A program made the position numbers and the translations under genes. Below are positions 23,331 through 36,693 of a DNA stretch of 64,000 nucleotides, piece by piece. The stretch is from Astatotilapia calliptera (lineage: Eukaryota; Chordata; Actinopteri; Cichliformes; Cichlidae): contig NC_039308.1 of the NCBI RefSeq assembly GCF_900246225.1, positions 28,058,787-28,122,786 on the forward strand. Direction: 5' to 3'. Positions within the stretch are counted from its first letter, which is position 1. Each line of letters starts with the position of its first letter. The notes below the pieces were generated by a model, which did no database searches, had not been told where the DNA came from, and worked only from the letters and a program-made list of their open reading frames with translations.

Positions 23331-25016
23331 TTAGATAAAATTACGACAACAGTTGTGGCAATGAGCATTGTTCCTGACCTCACCATAACACAAATGAAAC
23401 ATAAACTCTGGGGCAGACTCCAAGCCTTCTCATATTGGTTGCTGCTGCACTAGATGAGCTATAGTGGCAGTTAAAGCAGTTCTGAAGGCAAAAGGGGATC
23501 TGACCCACTAATGAAGTAGCTGGTGTTAATTTTTTTTTTTGTTAGCAATTTAGACTGGATGAATGGACCACTAGTATTCTGTTGCCCTGGTATTATATTT
23601 CTTTGGCAGTATATTTCCTTGTGCTGGTATTTCTGAACATCATGTACTGAAGCAGCCAGGGTGCCATAAAAATTATGGGGTTTTTTTGGGTTTTTTTAGA
23701 CTTCAGTAACAGATGTGTTCAAGTAGAGTAGAAAGAGGACACATCAAGGCTACAGCAACAACAGGCCAGCAGTGATAACGGGAGGTAATATTTCATTTTT
23801 CCATGCCCAGCCACTCGCTCTATCACAAACTCTGTCATTGTGACATTCAGACAGTCATCACACTCCAGCAGAACAACTCAGCTGGAGACCAGGAGATGGT
23901 CAATCAGGTACAATATTTCTGTGCTCAATATTTCACAGTCAGCTCTTGCTGTCTGTGAGAGAAAAGCAGTCACATCCAGACAAAGTCATCACAGCTGAGT
24001 GGCTGAGAGGAGGAGATGCTGATGAATCGTGACGAGGCCTGTAGGCAGCTCGTTTGATGATCTACCCTCTGGTGAGACGATCAGATCACCTTTCATCTGA
24101 CTCACTGTTATTAAGTGTCTTTTGGTATTGGAAGAAAAGTGTTCCTTTGTTGAAATTCTCTTCAGACTCTGGGTTTTTAGGCACCAGAAAAAGAGAAATC
24201 ATGTTGACTTTACCATGACTAGGTGCAGTTCAGGCTGTCGTAGTGTCTGAGCAACAAATGAATGTGGTGTCAATTGTTTGGATGCTGAGTGCAGCCCCCT
24301 TCAATTTTCTGATTTCAATCATCTGTCAAAGAGCCCCCTAGTAAAGATTGTGGTTCAACCGCTGCATTTTTTCCCCATCCATGTCTGGAGTATTATCCAC
24401 GGAGTAAGTAAAGGTGTAGGCAGAACAGTCTCAAGCCTTTCACTAATAGATACTTCACAGATTCAGTTTTGGAAACACTCAATTTTCCTACTTTACAGAG
24501 GGTCACTAGTTTAAAGCTTTTTGGAGTAAATTACTGTTATGATCCCTAAATTTAAGGTTCAAAGCAACCCAACATTTGAGATACCACAACACTGCTGCCA
24601 TTCAACAGAAATTGCAGTTGGAAACAAAAGGAAACGGGAGTTCCAGCTAAAACAAACAAAAGACAGAGGAAACCCTGAACCAACCACACAATGGATCATC
24701 AGATTCCGGCTTCTCTCCTAAACTAGTTTTGGAAAACTAATAGAAACCCAAACTAAAAACAGTAGATCCAGTAACTCCCACTCAACCTATACTTTAACCA
24801 GATTTATGATGAAATGAACTGCCAGGATGCTTGGATGGGAAACACAAACCCAAAACATCTCCTTCATATTTTGTTACTGGTCTGACAAAAATCGAATCAC
24901 TTCCTTATTTACATGTGTACATGTAAAAGGATCCTACTGTTTACTAGATTGTCTGGAGGTTGGCACTGTACTTGCTACGTCTTCCGTTTGACTTTGATTC
25001 CCTGTCTGCTACATGA
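23331..25016. other. Intron 1 sequence, no gene recognised
   Basis: Noncoding DNA of ordinary composition. Stretches such as 23790-24110 look unique rather than repetitive, but no function can be read from the sequence. Confidence 0.4.
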
Positions 25017-25024
25017 GGCCATAT

Positions 25025-26206
25025 TAAGGCTGGGTTATATAGCCTAAAATCCATATCGCAGTATAACTTAAAGCATGCGCGGTAACGATATATATATCGC
25101 AATATATTCTTTTCTTCCTTATTTTTGCACTATAAGGCGCACTTAGAATCCTTTAATTTTCTCAAAAATTGACAGTGCGCCTTATAATCTGGTGCGCCTT
25201 AATGTATGAATTCTGGTTGTGCTTATTCACCTCGAACCGATTTTATGTGGTACACGGCGCTCAAAAATCTGTCAAAAATGTTTTAGTACGACTTTGGTAA
25301 GCTACAAAGCTGCACCGCTTAATGGATTGTCGGAGCATTACCGCTACCGTAGTCAGGAGCCTCGCAGAGTAATCTGGGTCCGCTTCAGGTCCCATGTCAA
25401 ACGAACACTGAGCGTTAAAAACTGTCTAAATTTGTTCATCTTTAATAAAATGGTCAGTGTCGCTGCTTTACCAGGTGTAACAATTAAGTTTAATATCCAG
25501 GCAAACATGAAAACCGAGCAGAATTAGAAGTTAGCTGGAAGTTAGCTTGCTAGTTTCCACCTAAACATGATATGCCATGTTCTGACAGAGAGGTTTCTAG
25601 AAAAAAATAAAACGTACAGCTCTGCTATCACTTCCAACATAAACGAAGACAGGAAACTAAACAGCAATGACTTTTGTAGGGTTACTGAAGTTGGACTAGC
25701 TGGTATATGATGATGTGCTACGTGATCGCTAGCGAGACAGCTATGTTAGCATAACATAAACAGTGAAGCTGGTGGATGAACGCTAACTTTTTTCCACTTG
25801 ATAAAAGTTAACGTGAGGGTCAAATGTAATCGCATGGCAGGATGCTGTAAACGGACCAAACTTCAGTCAGGATAACAACTGAGATAATCCATCCACAATA
25901 CGAGGTTAGTCATTAATATACTGCAACAACATGGGAATAGAGCAGCTGCGAGAGAATTCAACATTAATGAATCAATGTTACGGAAGTGGAGGAAGCGCAG
26001 TTTTTGGCTCATATTCCAAAACGTGCTTCGTCTCTTCGCTACTGTCACCCAATTTGCAGATGATATTGCTTGCAGCCGCTGCGATGCTTTCAACCAAAAC
26101 AGGCGCCGCTTGATGACACTATCAACATGTGCTATTGTGGTATAGTCAAAATCTCTACCATTGGCCAAATTCATATCGTTTCTACTGTTTATACCGCTCA
26201 CCCCTA
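25025..26206. mobile_element. hAT-like non-autonomous element with 8-bp target duplication
   Basis: The 1,182-bp element has ends TAAGGCTGGG and CTCACCCCTA (imperfect inverted repeats) and is bordered by an exact 8-bp duplication GGCCATAT at 25017-25024 and 26207-26214. Eight-base duplications and TA(G/A)GGC-type ends fit the hAT superfamily. The interior contains a segment with repeated GCGCCTTA/TAAGGCGCAC motifs (about 25127-25200) resembling pogo-like termini, so the element may be composite. No transposase frame is seen. Confidence 0.75.
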
Positions 26207-26214
26207 GGCCATAT

Positions 26215-27414
26215 TACTGATTTCTTTAAAGTGTTTTACACAAATACAGACATTTTGTCCAAATGTCTTCATCGGCTGGGCTCTACTGACTATTTTTGTT
26301 GACTATCATCAGCTGTGCTTTGACTTAAATCTCTAAGGTAACAAATTTTTAATGCACCAGTCTAGAAAAACAAATGTACCCTGTTGTCCATACATACTAA
26401 ATACACTGGGAGTTATTTAGTAGTACATAGAAACTCAAACAAGTATCTCTGATCAGATTTACCACAATGATAAACGCAAAACAACAAAAATAACATAGCA
26501 GGATACATGAAGTCTTTCCATTTGACTGCCTTTGTAAAATCATGGTTGAATGCAGTAAGATGTAGAAATGATAAATAATTGCTCTTGAGTTTGTTATGTT
26601 TAAAAAGAAAAAACATACCTTGGAGTCTGTTAATGTGATTAGTATGGTCACTGACTTTGGGAGGCTTTTTTATGACTATTCAATTTCTTCCCTGCTGTTG
26701 ATGCCATAATCTGAAAAGTCACTGGAGGCTGATGATACTGTTAATGTGTACTGAGATGGATTGCAAGGATGACTAGCGTAGGGTTCAATTAATAGATTTT
26801 TCTATGACATTCAAGGCTTTTGATGTGGGTGCTGGCAATTTTAGTGAACTCTAAGTCGATCTTTAAACTGGAACACCTCAGTTCACACACACTAGACAGC
26901 TATCCACTCTGCTCCTGTGACCTTGGGCAACAAAGCAAGTCTGTTCGACGTCTGTAGTGATGCTGTGTTACAGCAACACGTGCACTGATCTTTCTTCACG
27001 GGTAGACGAAGATAGACTGGAACATTTTCTTTTATGGGTATATAAGATGTAGCAGCATGATATCTTGAGGCACAAAACTGATGGGTGGATTGCTGCTATC
27101 TAATACTGACTTGAGTAGCCTGGATTGAGTGTTAAATGAGATGGGACGAGCACTTAGGGACTGATTAGACATGCCAACATTGCTGTCTGTCTTTGTCTAA
27201 TGACTCAGTGAAACTGAAGTGTTTGGTTTCAAATCAGGGTGAGTGTTGGGATCAGTAAATCTTTGTGTGAGGCTTTAACTTAGCAGAGAGACCGTCTTAT
27301 TGTGTATTTCCAGTATACAGTGCTGTATAGTAAATGCTAATATTTTGGTAATATTATTGCTAATGCAGTTGCCTTTGCTACCTCTTCTAAATCATCAGTA
27401 ATAACAGGGAAACA
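26215..27414. other. Intron 1 sequence, no feature recognised
   Basis: Noncoding DNA between two transposon remnants. No supportable exon or RNA gene. Confidence 0.4.
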
Positions 27415-27729
27415 CACTCATTGGGCACTTTGTTAGGCACACCTAGACTGCCTTAATTCTTTGTGGTAAAGATTCCGTGACGTGCTGGAAACATGCTTGA
27501 GATTATTTTTTCCATATTGACTAAATATCATCACACAATTGTTGCAGATTTGTCGGCTGCACATCCATGATCTGAATCTACCCATTCCCATCTCCCATCC
27601 TGATCTGACTGAAATCTGTGGAGGCCATTTATGTACAGTGAGGCGGTGTTCAAGAACACAAGGAACTAAGGGGAACTAACAGTGTGTCAAATATGTACCA
27701 GATATACCTAATAAAGTGTCTAGTGATTG
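27415..27729 (-). mobile_element. Short Tc1-like deletion derivative
   Basis: Left end CACTCATTGGGCACTTTGTT and right end TACCTAATAAAGTGTCTAGT match the family termini of the element at 49773, but only 315 bp separate them. Terminal family sequence continues inward for about 200 bp (for example GCAGATTTGTCGGCTGCACA), then joins the far end, so most of the transposase gene is deleted. The right end is followed by TA. Confidence 0.75.
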
Positions 27730-27731
27730 TA

Positions 27732-30700
27732 GATCTTAATTAACTTTTTGTGACATGCATAAGTAAAAAAGTATGAAGGGTAAAGATGCATTTGAATTTC
27801 AAATTTAATATTAGTAGGTTCACATTGAATCACTCTCAATTTAGTTGAAGTAAGTGCAGCATCACTATTAAATGTCGTGTTGTTGGAGTCTGTCCCTTGT
27901 AGTCTAATACCACACAGGGACAAATGCAGTTACAAAACAATTAGGAGTATGGTGGGTATGTTGACATCTTGAACAAAGTCTGGTAGTGTGTTCCAGTAAA
28001 GGCATTAAACTAAACATTTACTGTATCTTTTCAGCATATAGACAACTTGAGGCAATGTAATAAAATAAGAAAAAAATCTTTGAGCTAACTGCTGAACTGC
28101 TATGTCCCTTTAACAAGCTATTAGTTATTTTAATAATTTGTAGTTAATATATTTATCTAATAAATTGTTAATGGATAATAATGAATCTATACATTAACAA
28201 CTATAAATCTCATAAATCAAATTAAATCTTAATTCATTGTGTACAGTTTACTTACTTTATTCATGACCTTTAAGGTAAAAGCTTGAAATTCTGGGTATTT
28301 CATTTGTTTGTTTCCCTGCGTTTAAAAATTGATGCACCTTCCTGTTTGTTCTTTTAATATAAAGCTTCTGCTGGGAGGCACTTCTTTTAGAAAGTGGGAG
28401 GAAGAAATGCAGAGACTATTGTATTTTTGTATACTTTTTGGCATCATTTGGGAAAAAATCCCCCCAAAAAACATTTTGGCGTATATTGTACTTAGGATGT
28501 TCTCCCGCACTTCCTCTGGGCTCTGTTTTTAGAAAACCTAGTCCTTGATGGGAGATTTTAGGATATTGCTTTTCAGGACCAGATCTGACGAAGTCTTTAA
28601 TCTGGAAAAGGAAAGTTCATGAAGCACTTGCATATGTGTGCATCTCTGGGCTTAGACGAGGGAGGGGAGAGAGAACTGCTGCAGGAGGATGTGTATAGAT
28701 TCCTGCCTACTGTAGCTTTAAACACATATAGGATGCATGGTCATGTGATCATTATCCGCAGTGACTGCTAGCCAGTTGGGAGCACTGGGACATTTCTCAG
28801 TGGCCTGATGGTTGTTTAAGCCTGCTGTGTAACATCTAGTTTCACTAGTGATACTATAGCAAACTGGAATGAGTTAACAGACCACCCAGAATCCTTGCAT
28901 TAGCTGTGACTCTTGTCACCAGACTGTACGATTTCCCTGCAGTCTCTGTGAGGTTTTTTTCTTTTTTTGCTTGATTCTTGACTATAGAGATTATCATCTG
29001 AAAAATTGCATCTCATTCTGAATTGCATACTAAAAATAACTATGATTTTTAATAGATGCAAGTTAATGGCTTTGTGTGTTTGGCCTTATGCATTTGTATG
29101 TTCTCTGAAGTTTTCATTAATGCACCCACTGCCATGCATTTGTAATTTGAGTAACACTTCTCTCAGAGGAACCTAGTGAAACAGTTTTAGCCTTTCACCA
29201 GTATTGATGTTGGCTATAATGTTCAAAAATGAACATTTTAAACATTATATCAATAGCGCACACATTTGTTTGGTTGTGTTAGTGTCTAGTTGTTTTTTAA
29301 CTGAGCAGCTATTTTTGCAGTCATGTTTCTAGACCCTTACCTTGTTACGCTCAGTCTAATATAAGTTGCTTTTGAATTAATGATGAATTTGATGAATTCT
29401 TTTAGTTCAGGTTTGTGTAGTGAAAATCACGCATAGTGAAAGCCTGAAACAACTTGTAGGTTGCTACGTTTGTTGGAAGTAATGTCACATGGTCTCTTTT
29501 TTTTTTTCTTGTCTCACCTGCTCTCATCTGTGCTTTGGTAGAGAAATGTGATTGATTGATCCAAACTTGGTCACTACCTGATAAACAACCGTACAACAAA
29601 CCGTACAACAAAATGTGAAAGTATTAATTTATACTAATTCTTTACTTGTAGCAGCTTTTTAAGAATATTATTATAAAAATTTCTGAAACAGGAGAGCACA
29701 CAGCCTCAAATATTACATTGTTGAGGCGCTCATAAGATATTTATATGTATGAATATATATGAGGTAGCAGAAGTAGTATAATTCTACCATCTAATCTTTC
29801 TGTAGCAGGTGTTCATTTCTGATGAATAGTTTAGATAGAAGATAGAAAAAGAGGAAGAAACTAAGAAAGCACAAATTAAATAACTGCTATTGTTCTCTCC
29901 AACTTTGCTCTGTAACAGACCCCCTCGTTCATGCTCCTCCAGCCTTTCATGATTCAGAATTGTGCTTTAGATAGAGAGAAGCTCAAATTAGCAAGGTTAC
30001 CCTTTAATGAGGATTTAGGAGCGATTACAAGCCAATAAGACACATTAAATATCTGCGTGAGGTCAGAGCTTTGTTGATTAACACGAATAAATCAACAATT
30101 ACTCCAGCAGATACTGACATTTCTGGATTTCCTTAACCACTTTTTAATCCTGCCTAATCTACACCCACTGAAACTGTAAGGCACCTCTTGTGCTGCCAGT
30201 GTTCTGCAATTGGAAACTGAAAGCCATATCAGACTGGTTTGGATGCAGAAAATCAAATGACACTGCTGTTTTTGTTTTTCCAGTATTCTGTTGTTCACTA
30301 CATATTTGTTTCTCACGCTCACTAGTGAGCTTGCTGTTCTCTGTGGGGAATAGCTATGTTATTGTTTTTCGACAATTAGAAGCCATAATGAAATGCAGTT
30401 AAAGAACACGACAGATTGACAGACGGAGAACGGAAGCAGCGGCAGTTCGAGTGCAGAAGATTGGCTCCATCAGCGCGGCTTCAGAAGTTAAATTGAATTT
30501 TATTAATAAGGTTAATACTGCCGTGTTGTTTCATTAAGAATTTGCTTTTGTTCTCAACTGAACAAAGCTGACAGGATTAGTAAATGCTTTCTGAAGATGT
30601 GTTTTGTATTGGGCTTTGTGCTGTTAAAAATACAGTTAAAGAGCTTTACCCAGACTGAGAAATTAGCTAAAAACCAGCTAAGAAAATTAACAAAAAGTGA

Positions 30701-31125
30701 AGACTGTGCAAAAGTCTTGAGCCAACCCTCATTTTGCTTCAAAGGAACCAGACGTGTTCATGAGCAATAGTTCTTCAAGCTTTTTGATGTTTTTTTCAAA
30801 CAGCTTTAGACATTGGCTGCTTTTTCGCCCTTTTTTAGTCTAAAAAGAGTATTTCCTTTTTCTTGGTTAAGCTAGGTCAAGTTAAGTGGCTTAGCTTGAA
30901 TCATTTAAGGCAACTAACTTGAGGGATTGACCTGTTTAGTCTACACAGAACAGAGTATTTAGCGAAGAAGCTATTTTAAATGATATCTTTAGGCACTTTT
31001 GTTGCTAACAGCCTATCACAAAAATAAATAATTTGTTGGTGGCATAAGCAATATTTAAATAATAACAAAAAATAACAATTTGTTGCGGAGGGCAAAAGTG
31101 ACAGACATAAAAAAAACCTCTACAG
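27732..31125. other. Intron 1 sequence, no gene; possible conserved stretch at about 29930-30130
   Basis: About 3.4 kb of mostly unique-looking AT-rich DNA. The part around 29930-30130 has no repeat signature and contains several homeodomain-like ATTA cores, which would suit a conserved enhancer, but that is speculation without alignment. A small tandem duplication of CCGTACAACAAA lies at about 29589-29612. Confidence 0.35.
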
Positions 31126-31708
31126 TAGGGCTGCGCGATTTTGCATAAAATGAGAATCACGATTTTTTGGCTTAGAATTGAGATCACGATTCTCTCACGA
31201 TTTTCTTTTCCAGTATAAATATTTATTGTACTTATTAACTGCACATCAACTTCGTAACAGTTGAGACTGAACATAAAAACAATAAATAAACATAAAAACA
31301 AATGTCTCACGTTTTGTTGTTGCCGCAAAATGTTGTACTGCTTGAAATTCGGCCTCCACTGTTGCTCGACACTGCGTGTATAGAGCAGGTAGTGCAACAA
31401 TAGAAAAATAGTTGCGGGACGGCACTGTGTAGCGTTTGTCTAGGGTGTTGATCATTTTCCTAAATCCCTTGTTTTGCACAGTGTTGATGGGAGCCATATC
31501 TTTGGTCAGGTGATAAGTGATAGGCTCCGTAATTTCTTTGAGTTCGACGTGTATAGGGAAGCGCTGTATAAGGTTCCCGTTATTGGTGTTTGGGTGGTTG
31601 ACCGGGACGGATTTTCTCCTGTCACTTTCTCGTCATCCCTGACGTGCTCTCCGTTGCTTTTTCCCTGCTAATTTTAGCATCACACGGCACAGCTTCTGTA
31701 TCACGTAG
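31126..31708. mobile_element. hAT-like non-autonomous element, right end missing
   Basis: It starts TAGGGCTGCGCGATTTTGCA and is nearly identical to the complete element at 44485-45191 over several hundred bases, including TCGACACTGCGTGTATAGAG. This copy keeps an internal segment (about 31430-31535) that the other copy has lost, but it breaks off near 31708 (TCTGTATCACGT) before the right inverted repeat. No transposase. Confidence 0.8.
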
Positions 31709-32395
31709 GGGACTTCTTATGAAAATGACCACAACTTTGCGGTGACTCGATTGGGGTGAATATAAAGTGATGGCAACTCTTCTTTTCTCACTCAGAAACA
31801 TTTGGAATCTAAAGACCAGATGCTTATTGACCTCAAGTGACATACAGCTGCATAGTAGAGGGGATCAGTTTTTCTCCATGGTGTTTGAGGCCTTAGGAGA
31901 TTTTTAGATATGGAAAACTGCACCTGCACACAAGACAATTCTTACTGTTTCTCTTGCAGTCATTTAGGCCAAACAGCTTTCTTAGGTGCCTTCTGTTGAT
32001 TGACAAAAATAGACAGGAAGCACAGCTGGCTGGTAAAAGACCCAAGGGCTGACCTTGGCAACAACACAGGGATTGAATTTCCTAAGAGATCTGGGAATTG
32101 TGGGGATCCCTCGGAAGGAGCTGGCGAACCACAATCTTTGTGTGCAGTGTTTTTTTCTGTGTTTTTTTTTGACAAGTAGAACTCTAATTTAGTTTCTGCA
32201 ATGTAACAAAGCAATCTCTTATCTGCTTTTAAATTATTTATTATCTTTTGTAAATGCAAAAAAAATAGTAATAGTTAACATGGTTCTCATCAATAGCCGA
32301 TCTTGCTGAGGACTCCTGATAAAATAGATGAAGTAGATGCATTTCTGTCATTATCAGATGATGGCAGCTGACACTTGATGTTTCTGTCTTTGCAG
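31709..32395 (+). other. plppr1: End of proposed intron 1, with the 3' splice site
   Basis: Noncoding sequence leading into the first coding exon. The end is a clear acceptor: a T-rich tract (TGATGTTTCTGTCTTTGCAG) with AG at 32394-32395. Confidence 0.7.
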
Positions 32396-32446
32396 AGTGA
32401 CCCTGCAGTGAATCCTGAGAACGTTAGTCTCCCGACAGGAGACAAG
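32396..32446 (+). other. plppr1: plppr1 5' untranslated part of the first coding exon
   Basis: Fifty-one bases between the acceptor AG and the ATG. The reading frame stays open through this part, so the sequence alone does not exclude an upstream start, but the predicted protein beginning at the ATG lines up with the known N-terminus of vertebrate PLPPR1 (MAxxNNTxRSYSIIPCF). Confidence 0.8.
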
Positions 32447-32506
32447 ATGGCGTCTAACAACACCCTGCGCAGCTACTCCATCATCCCATGTTTCATCTTT
32501 GTAGAG
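32447..32506 (+). CDS. plppr1: plppr1 coding exon 1 (phospholipid phosphatase-related protein 1, residues 1-20)
   Basis: Encodes MASNNTLRSYSIIPCFIFVE and ends in phase 0 at GAG followed by the donor GTGAGG. The sequence matches the N-terminus of vertebrate PLPPR1 (also LPPR1 or PRG-3), whose related proteins differ here. PLPPR1 is a six-transmembrane, brain-enriched plasma-membrane protein of the lipid phosphate phosphatase superfamily. It is thought to lack phosphatase activity because key catalytic residues are replaced, and it promotes filopodia and neurite growth and binds other PLPPR members. Residues 12-34, across the exon junction, form the first membrane segment. The start is chosen by this homology and by an AAG ATG G context. 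The intron to the next exon is 14.8 kb. Confidence 0.92.
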
Positions 32507-32709
32507 GTGAGGGAGTGTGCGTGCATGCATTGTCTTTGCGTGATAATCTGGGCTTCTGCATAAAGTGGTAAATTCATGCATATGACCCTTGTTTGGCAAA
32601 TGAACATGATGGAAATATGGTTTTGAGTGTTAATTTACCATAAGTGAACAACCAGAGTGTAAAGTGTTGAAATGAGTGTGGAGCTGAATGCATGCGTGTT
32701 TGTAATTGG

Positions 32710-32712
<3 letters not shown>

Positions 32713-32745
<33 letters not shown>
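32713..32745 (+). repeat. (GT)n microsatellite
   Basis: About 16 uninterrupted GT units shortly downstream of the first coding exon. Confidence 0.95.
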
Positions 32746-32750
<5 letters not shown>

Positions 32751-34568
32751 TTGTGCAGCTCCTGAATTTTTAATTACTGTGTTAGCTGAAGGTCCTTAAT
32801 CAGAGAGATGTCTCAGGACACTTTGTGTTATTCTCCTCCATCTCTCTTTGTGTTTTACTCGTTCTCCCTCTCACACAGAGACACACATCTCAGACGAAAT
32901 ATCCTACATCACAGTCTCAGATCAGTTTATACACTCATGTTCTTTCTGCCTTTATCTCATGCTTTCTTCTTGCCCAACCTTTTTGTCTCGCTCATTTTTC
33001 CTGACACTCATCCATAATGGGACTGTTACCTTCTGTTAATTAGTGTTACTGCCTGCTAGTGTGATCCTGGGCGTGTCCTCCAAGATAAGTGAAATGTGAC
33101 TCTCGCATGCATGTGTAGTGAGTTTAAGACTACACTGATAGGATGTGCAATAGGAAATGTCACTGAACACTTTATTTCCACCCACAGCCAGAGTGAAAAC
33201 CATTCTGAGAATCAGAACTGCTGCACATGCTCTCAGCATCTGCAATGGTGATGAAACAGACATCACGTGGTTTCTCTTTGAACATGTGCCTCCTCAAGAA
33301 AAGTGCAGTAAGTGACAAAAAAACAAACAAAACAAAAACCAATTAATCCAACATACTTTATTTTACATCTGAATGAGAGAAATGGAGCCATTCCTCAGGT
33401 CCAGGGTGTACCCTGCCTCTCAGCTCTCATCCAAAATACGTCTATGCTTCAGTCCAAACAGTACATTGTTGCAATATAGCACTTCACTAGCACTTCTTCT
33501 GTTAATTTCCTTTATAATATTATGTGGTTTCATAACCGTCACTTATGAGATTGTGTTGTCTAATTTCGCTCCAGTATTATTTGAAAAGCCTAGAGCTAAA
33601 AATACTAGATGGAAAACAAATAAAAGAAAACAACAACAGGAGACAGTGGCCATGGATGTGCCGTGATTGTATGTTTTTACCTCATAGATCACATGTAGTC
33701 AGTTACTATGTCACTTTCACTCCCACTGAGCCAAACTGTTTATTTTATGCGAGAAAATTGCTATAAACAGTAACTATAAACAACAAAACAACATCAAAAA
33801 TACTGCAGCTGTAAAACATCATCTTGGTACACATTATTTTTAGATGTGAGATGTGGCTCATCATTAAAAAAAGCTCTTTTAGACAGTTCCTTCTGTTTGA
33901 CGATGTGTCACCATTGTAGTTATTTGCTCATTTAGAGTTTTGAAGTGTCAGTGCTTGAACGCTGTGTGGAATGATGAGATGGCCTCTTTAAAAAAAAAAA
34001 AACAACCAAAAAAAACATTAGGAGATATAACGAGGGCGGGTTTAATGTAACCACTGATTAAGCTGGTGACACATTAAACATCTAGGTGGTAAGTACTGAT
34101 AAGTCAGTGTTTTAAATGTAAGTACAGCAATATGTTGGAAATATTATCCATCAGACTGGATTTTATATTCAATAAGTCTAACAGTGGGTTTGATACATTA
34201 CCTGAGCATTTTGGGTAATATACAATAGGCCTAGCGACCATCTGGCAACCACCAGGGAATACATGTTTTTCCCTATCTGGTTTCGGGTGGATGCTAGAAG
34301 CTGCTGGCAGCTGCTGTGAAATAGATTGCTAAAGCCCCAGACATGTAGGACTAAAGTCAGCTGGTGTCTCCTTGGTAACTACCGGTGACTAGGCAAAAAT
34401 ATGCTGAGTGATTACTGGAGGTTGGTGACAGTCCCCAGTTTGTTCGCTAGCATGTTGCTATGACCAAGTAGCAGATTGTTGCATATAGTTTGCACCGAAG
34501 ATTCAGACTTTTTTGTTTGTTTTCCAAAGTTTCACCTATCGAAATATGTCGGCTGCAGCACCGAAGAA

Positions 34569-34600
34569 CCCCCCCCCCCCCCCCCCCCCCCTTTTTTTTT
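34569..34600 (+). repeat. Poly-C (23) followed by poly-T (9)
   Basis: A 23-base C run (34569-34591) directly joined to nine T bases. Such long C runs are rare, could form G-quadruplex on the minus strand and are prone to sequencing error. Confidence 0.95.
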
Positions 34601-35729
34601 AAAGGCAAACGTTTCTGGTTTGCGTCCACACTTTTTTCCAAGTATCACTACAGCTACAGCAAGTGTTTGCTGACAAGCTGATAACTTCCATGCAAACTAT
34701 AGTACTCTGTGACCAACCAACGGACTCACAAGGAGGTTTTTGGTGCAGCGCCCTCTTTGCAACTGATTTCACCTGCCAACAGCAACTTCCAGCAACCATT
34801 AGCTGATCAGAGGGGAGTGTAGATTTTCCTTAGTGACCGTAGGATGCTTCAGGGTTACCCACCGGCCTCTAGGCCAGTTCTTATTGATGGACATGTGTCA
34901 TCCACCAATGCCAGTGGCAAATGGACGTTAACTTTTTACTGGCTAAATTGTCAATGCTAGTGTGATGATGAACAAAGTGACTTTTAAAAAACTTCATCTG
35001 TAAGTAATGACGACGTCTTCGTGTACGTGTTCTTTGCACAATATTGGCCAATTTTTGTTGTAATTTATTTTTCCGGAATATCAAAATGAATTTCCCTGAA
35101 TCGAAGTATTAATAAATGCTATCATGTGACCTATTTTGAACTTTTTTCATTTGCTCAGTGGTCAGATTTTGCTTCCAAATGCATTTGCTCCCCATTTCTC
35201 ATACAATACTACACCGCCAACTTTAGCTTGGTCCCAACAGTTCTTATTACATATTGGGGGGCTCTATCAGCGTTCGGCTATCTGACATATTTATTCCGAA
35301 GAGAATCTCAACTTGGCCTCTCACGCTTCGATATTGACCTTTTTTATTATATGTCTCTCTCAAAGCAGTCGGCTTTATAGAACTGCAAGGCTAAAGCGAT
35401 GAGGTGCAGCTATATATTGAGTCTTTAAATGGTATTTCAAATGTAGTTGTAGTCATCAGTTAGAGCTTCTATAAGGGCATATTTTGCATTTTTCAAACTG
35501 GGCTTTACTACATTCTTATTCATCATCTTGTCTCTATGTGTCAGTGCCCAATAAAAGGGAAGATTTTTCTTTCAGATTCATCATTTGGTTTATTGGCTTT
35601 TGCATCACAATCTAAGCTTAAAAAGTCATTGGCAGAGTGCTCCTAAGAGAGACACTGTAAAACCCTGATGAGTAGCAAGCTTCTTCTCTAATTTTCATTA
35701 CCCTGTTTTCACTTACTCCCCCTTTTTTC

Positions 35730-36405
35730 TTCAGCGACACTTGTCAAAGGCATGCTATCTATCTCCCTGTTTCATTCTGCTCATCCTCGATTTCTCTTTC
35801 TTCCCCTCTTTGATGTCTTCGTCACATCCTCGCAGCCTCATTTCTCTCCTGCCCCTCCTTCCTCGGCTGTACTTGCTTCCTCCCTCAATCTCTTCTCTCT
35901 CTCTTCCTATTTCGCGTGGTGCCATAGGAGCTCTTTCTCCCCTTCACCCAGTTTCCCATCATTTAAATCACTACATCTTGGTTTGTCTCGCTCCTTTTTC
36001 CTGCTCCTTTTGTTTCTTCTCTCCCTCCTTTCCTTCTCTTACTCACCCTGCCTGTCACGAACACAGCAAGGCAGAGGAACACTGCCGTCACGTGATCAAG
36101 ACGGAGGGGCCTGATTGGAGCAGCTGGGCCATGTAGTTCACTGCCAGAGGCAGTCTGACAGGGAGGATGTTTATTTGTGGTGATTTGTTTATTTATTCGT
36201 GTAACTTGTTGCCTTTATTTCATCTGTTACTTGACGTCAGGATGTTCATTTGTTGCTGCCATTTGTCTCTCTGAGTGTGCGGAGGAAAAATGGGAGATGA
36301 AAGGGGTTGCAAAAAAAAGAAAAAGATGGGGCATGAGGGAGGAGGAAATGGATAAGATGAAACAAGCAAAAAAGGGGGAAGGAAGTAGAAGGAAAAAGTG
36401 AAAAG
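35730..36405 (+). repeat. Strand-skewed pair: pyrimidine-rich then purine-rich tract
   Basis: About 320 bases (35730-36050) are dominated by C and T (for example CTTTCTTCCCCTCTTT). After about 200 mixed bases a purine-rich stretch follows (36280-36405, for example AAAAGGGGGAAGGAAGTAG). The overlapping Ser/Leu/Pro-rich open frames are products of this composition, not genes. Confidence 0.7.
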
Positions 36406-36693
36406 TTATGAGAAATTAATTAAAGGCTGAGCTGTGGAGACAAGCTGGGAAGAGCGAAGAGAGGACCGATATATCCTGTACCTGCATGGGATTATGTAAT
36501 GTATAGAGCTGTGGGCTCTCATTAATCTAGCTACAGCTATCTAGCTTTTTCAGGTTTTGCATGGTTGAAGAAAAAGCTGGATGCACTTACTGTTAGCAGC
36601 CTGCTAAAGCAGCACAGGTTGCCAGACTATTTGGAAGTAAACCAATCTCTTGAGAAAATGTCTTTCTTTTATCTTCTTTGTTTTCCTTATCTC

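Noticed and set aside
31005..31400. 131-codon minus-strand frame, and its relative at 44464-44763
   Set aside because: Both lie inside a non-autonomous hAT element and cross its left end into unrelated flanking DNA, so the shared frame is a shadow of the repeat.
35741..36136. Ser/Leu/Pro-rich frames of 120-131 codons
   Set aside because: They follow the pyrimidine-rich tract, occur in two frames at once and show no domain.
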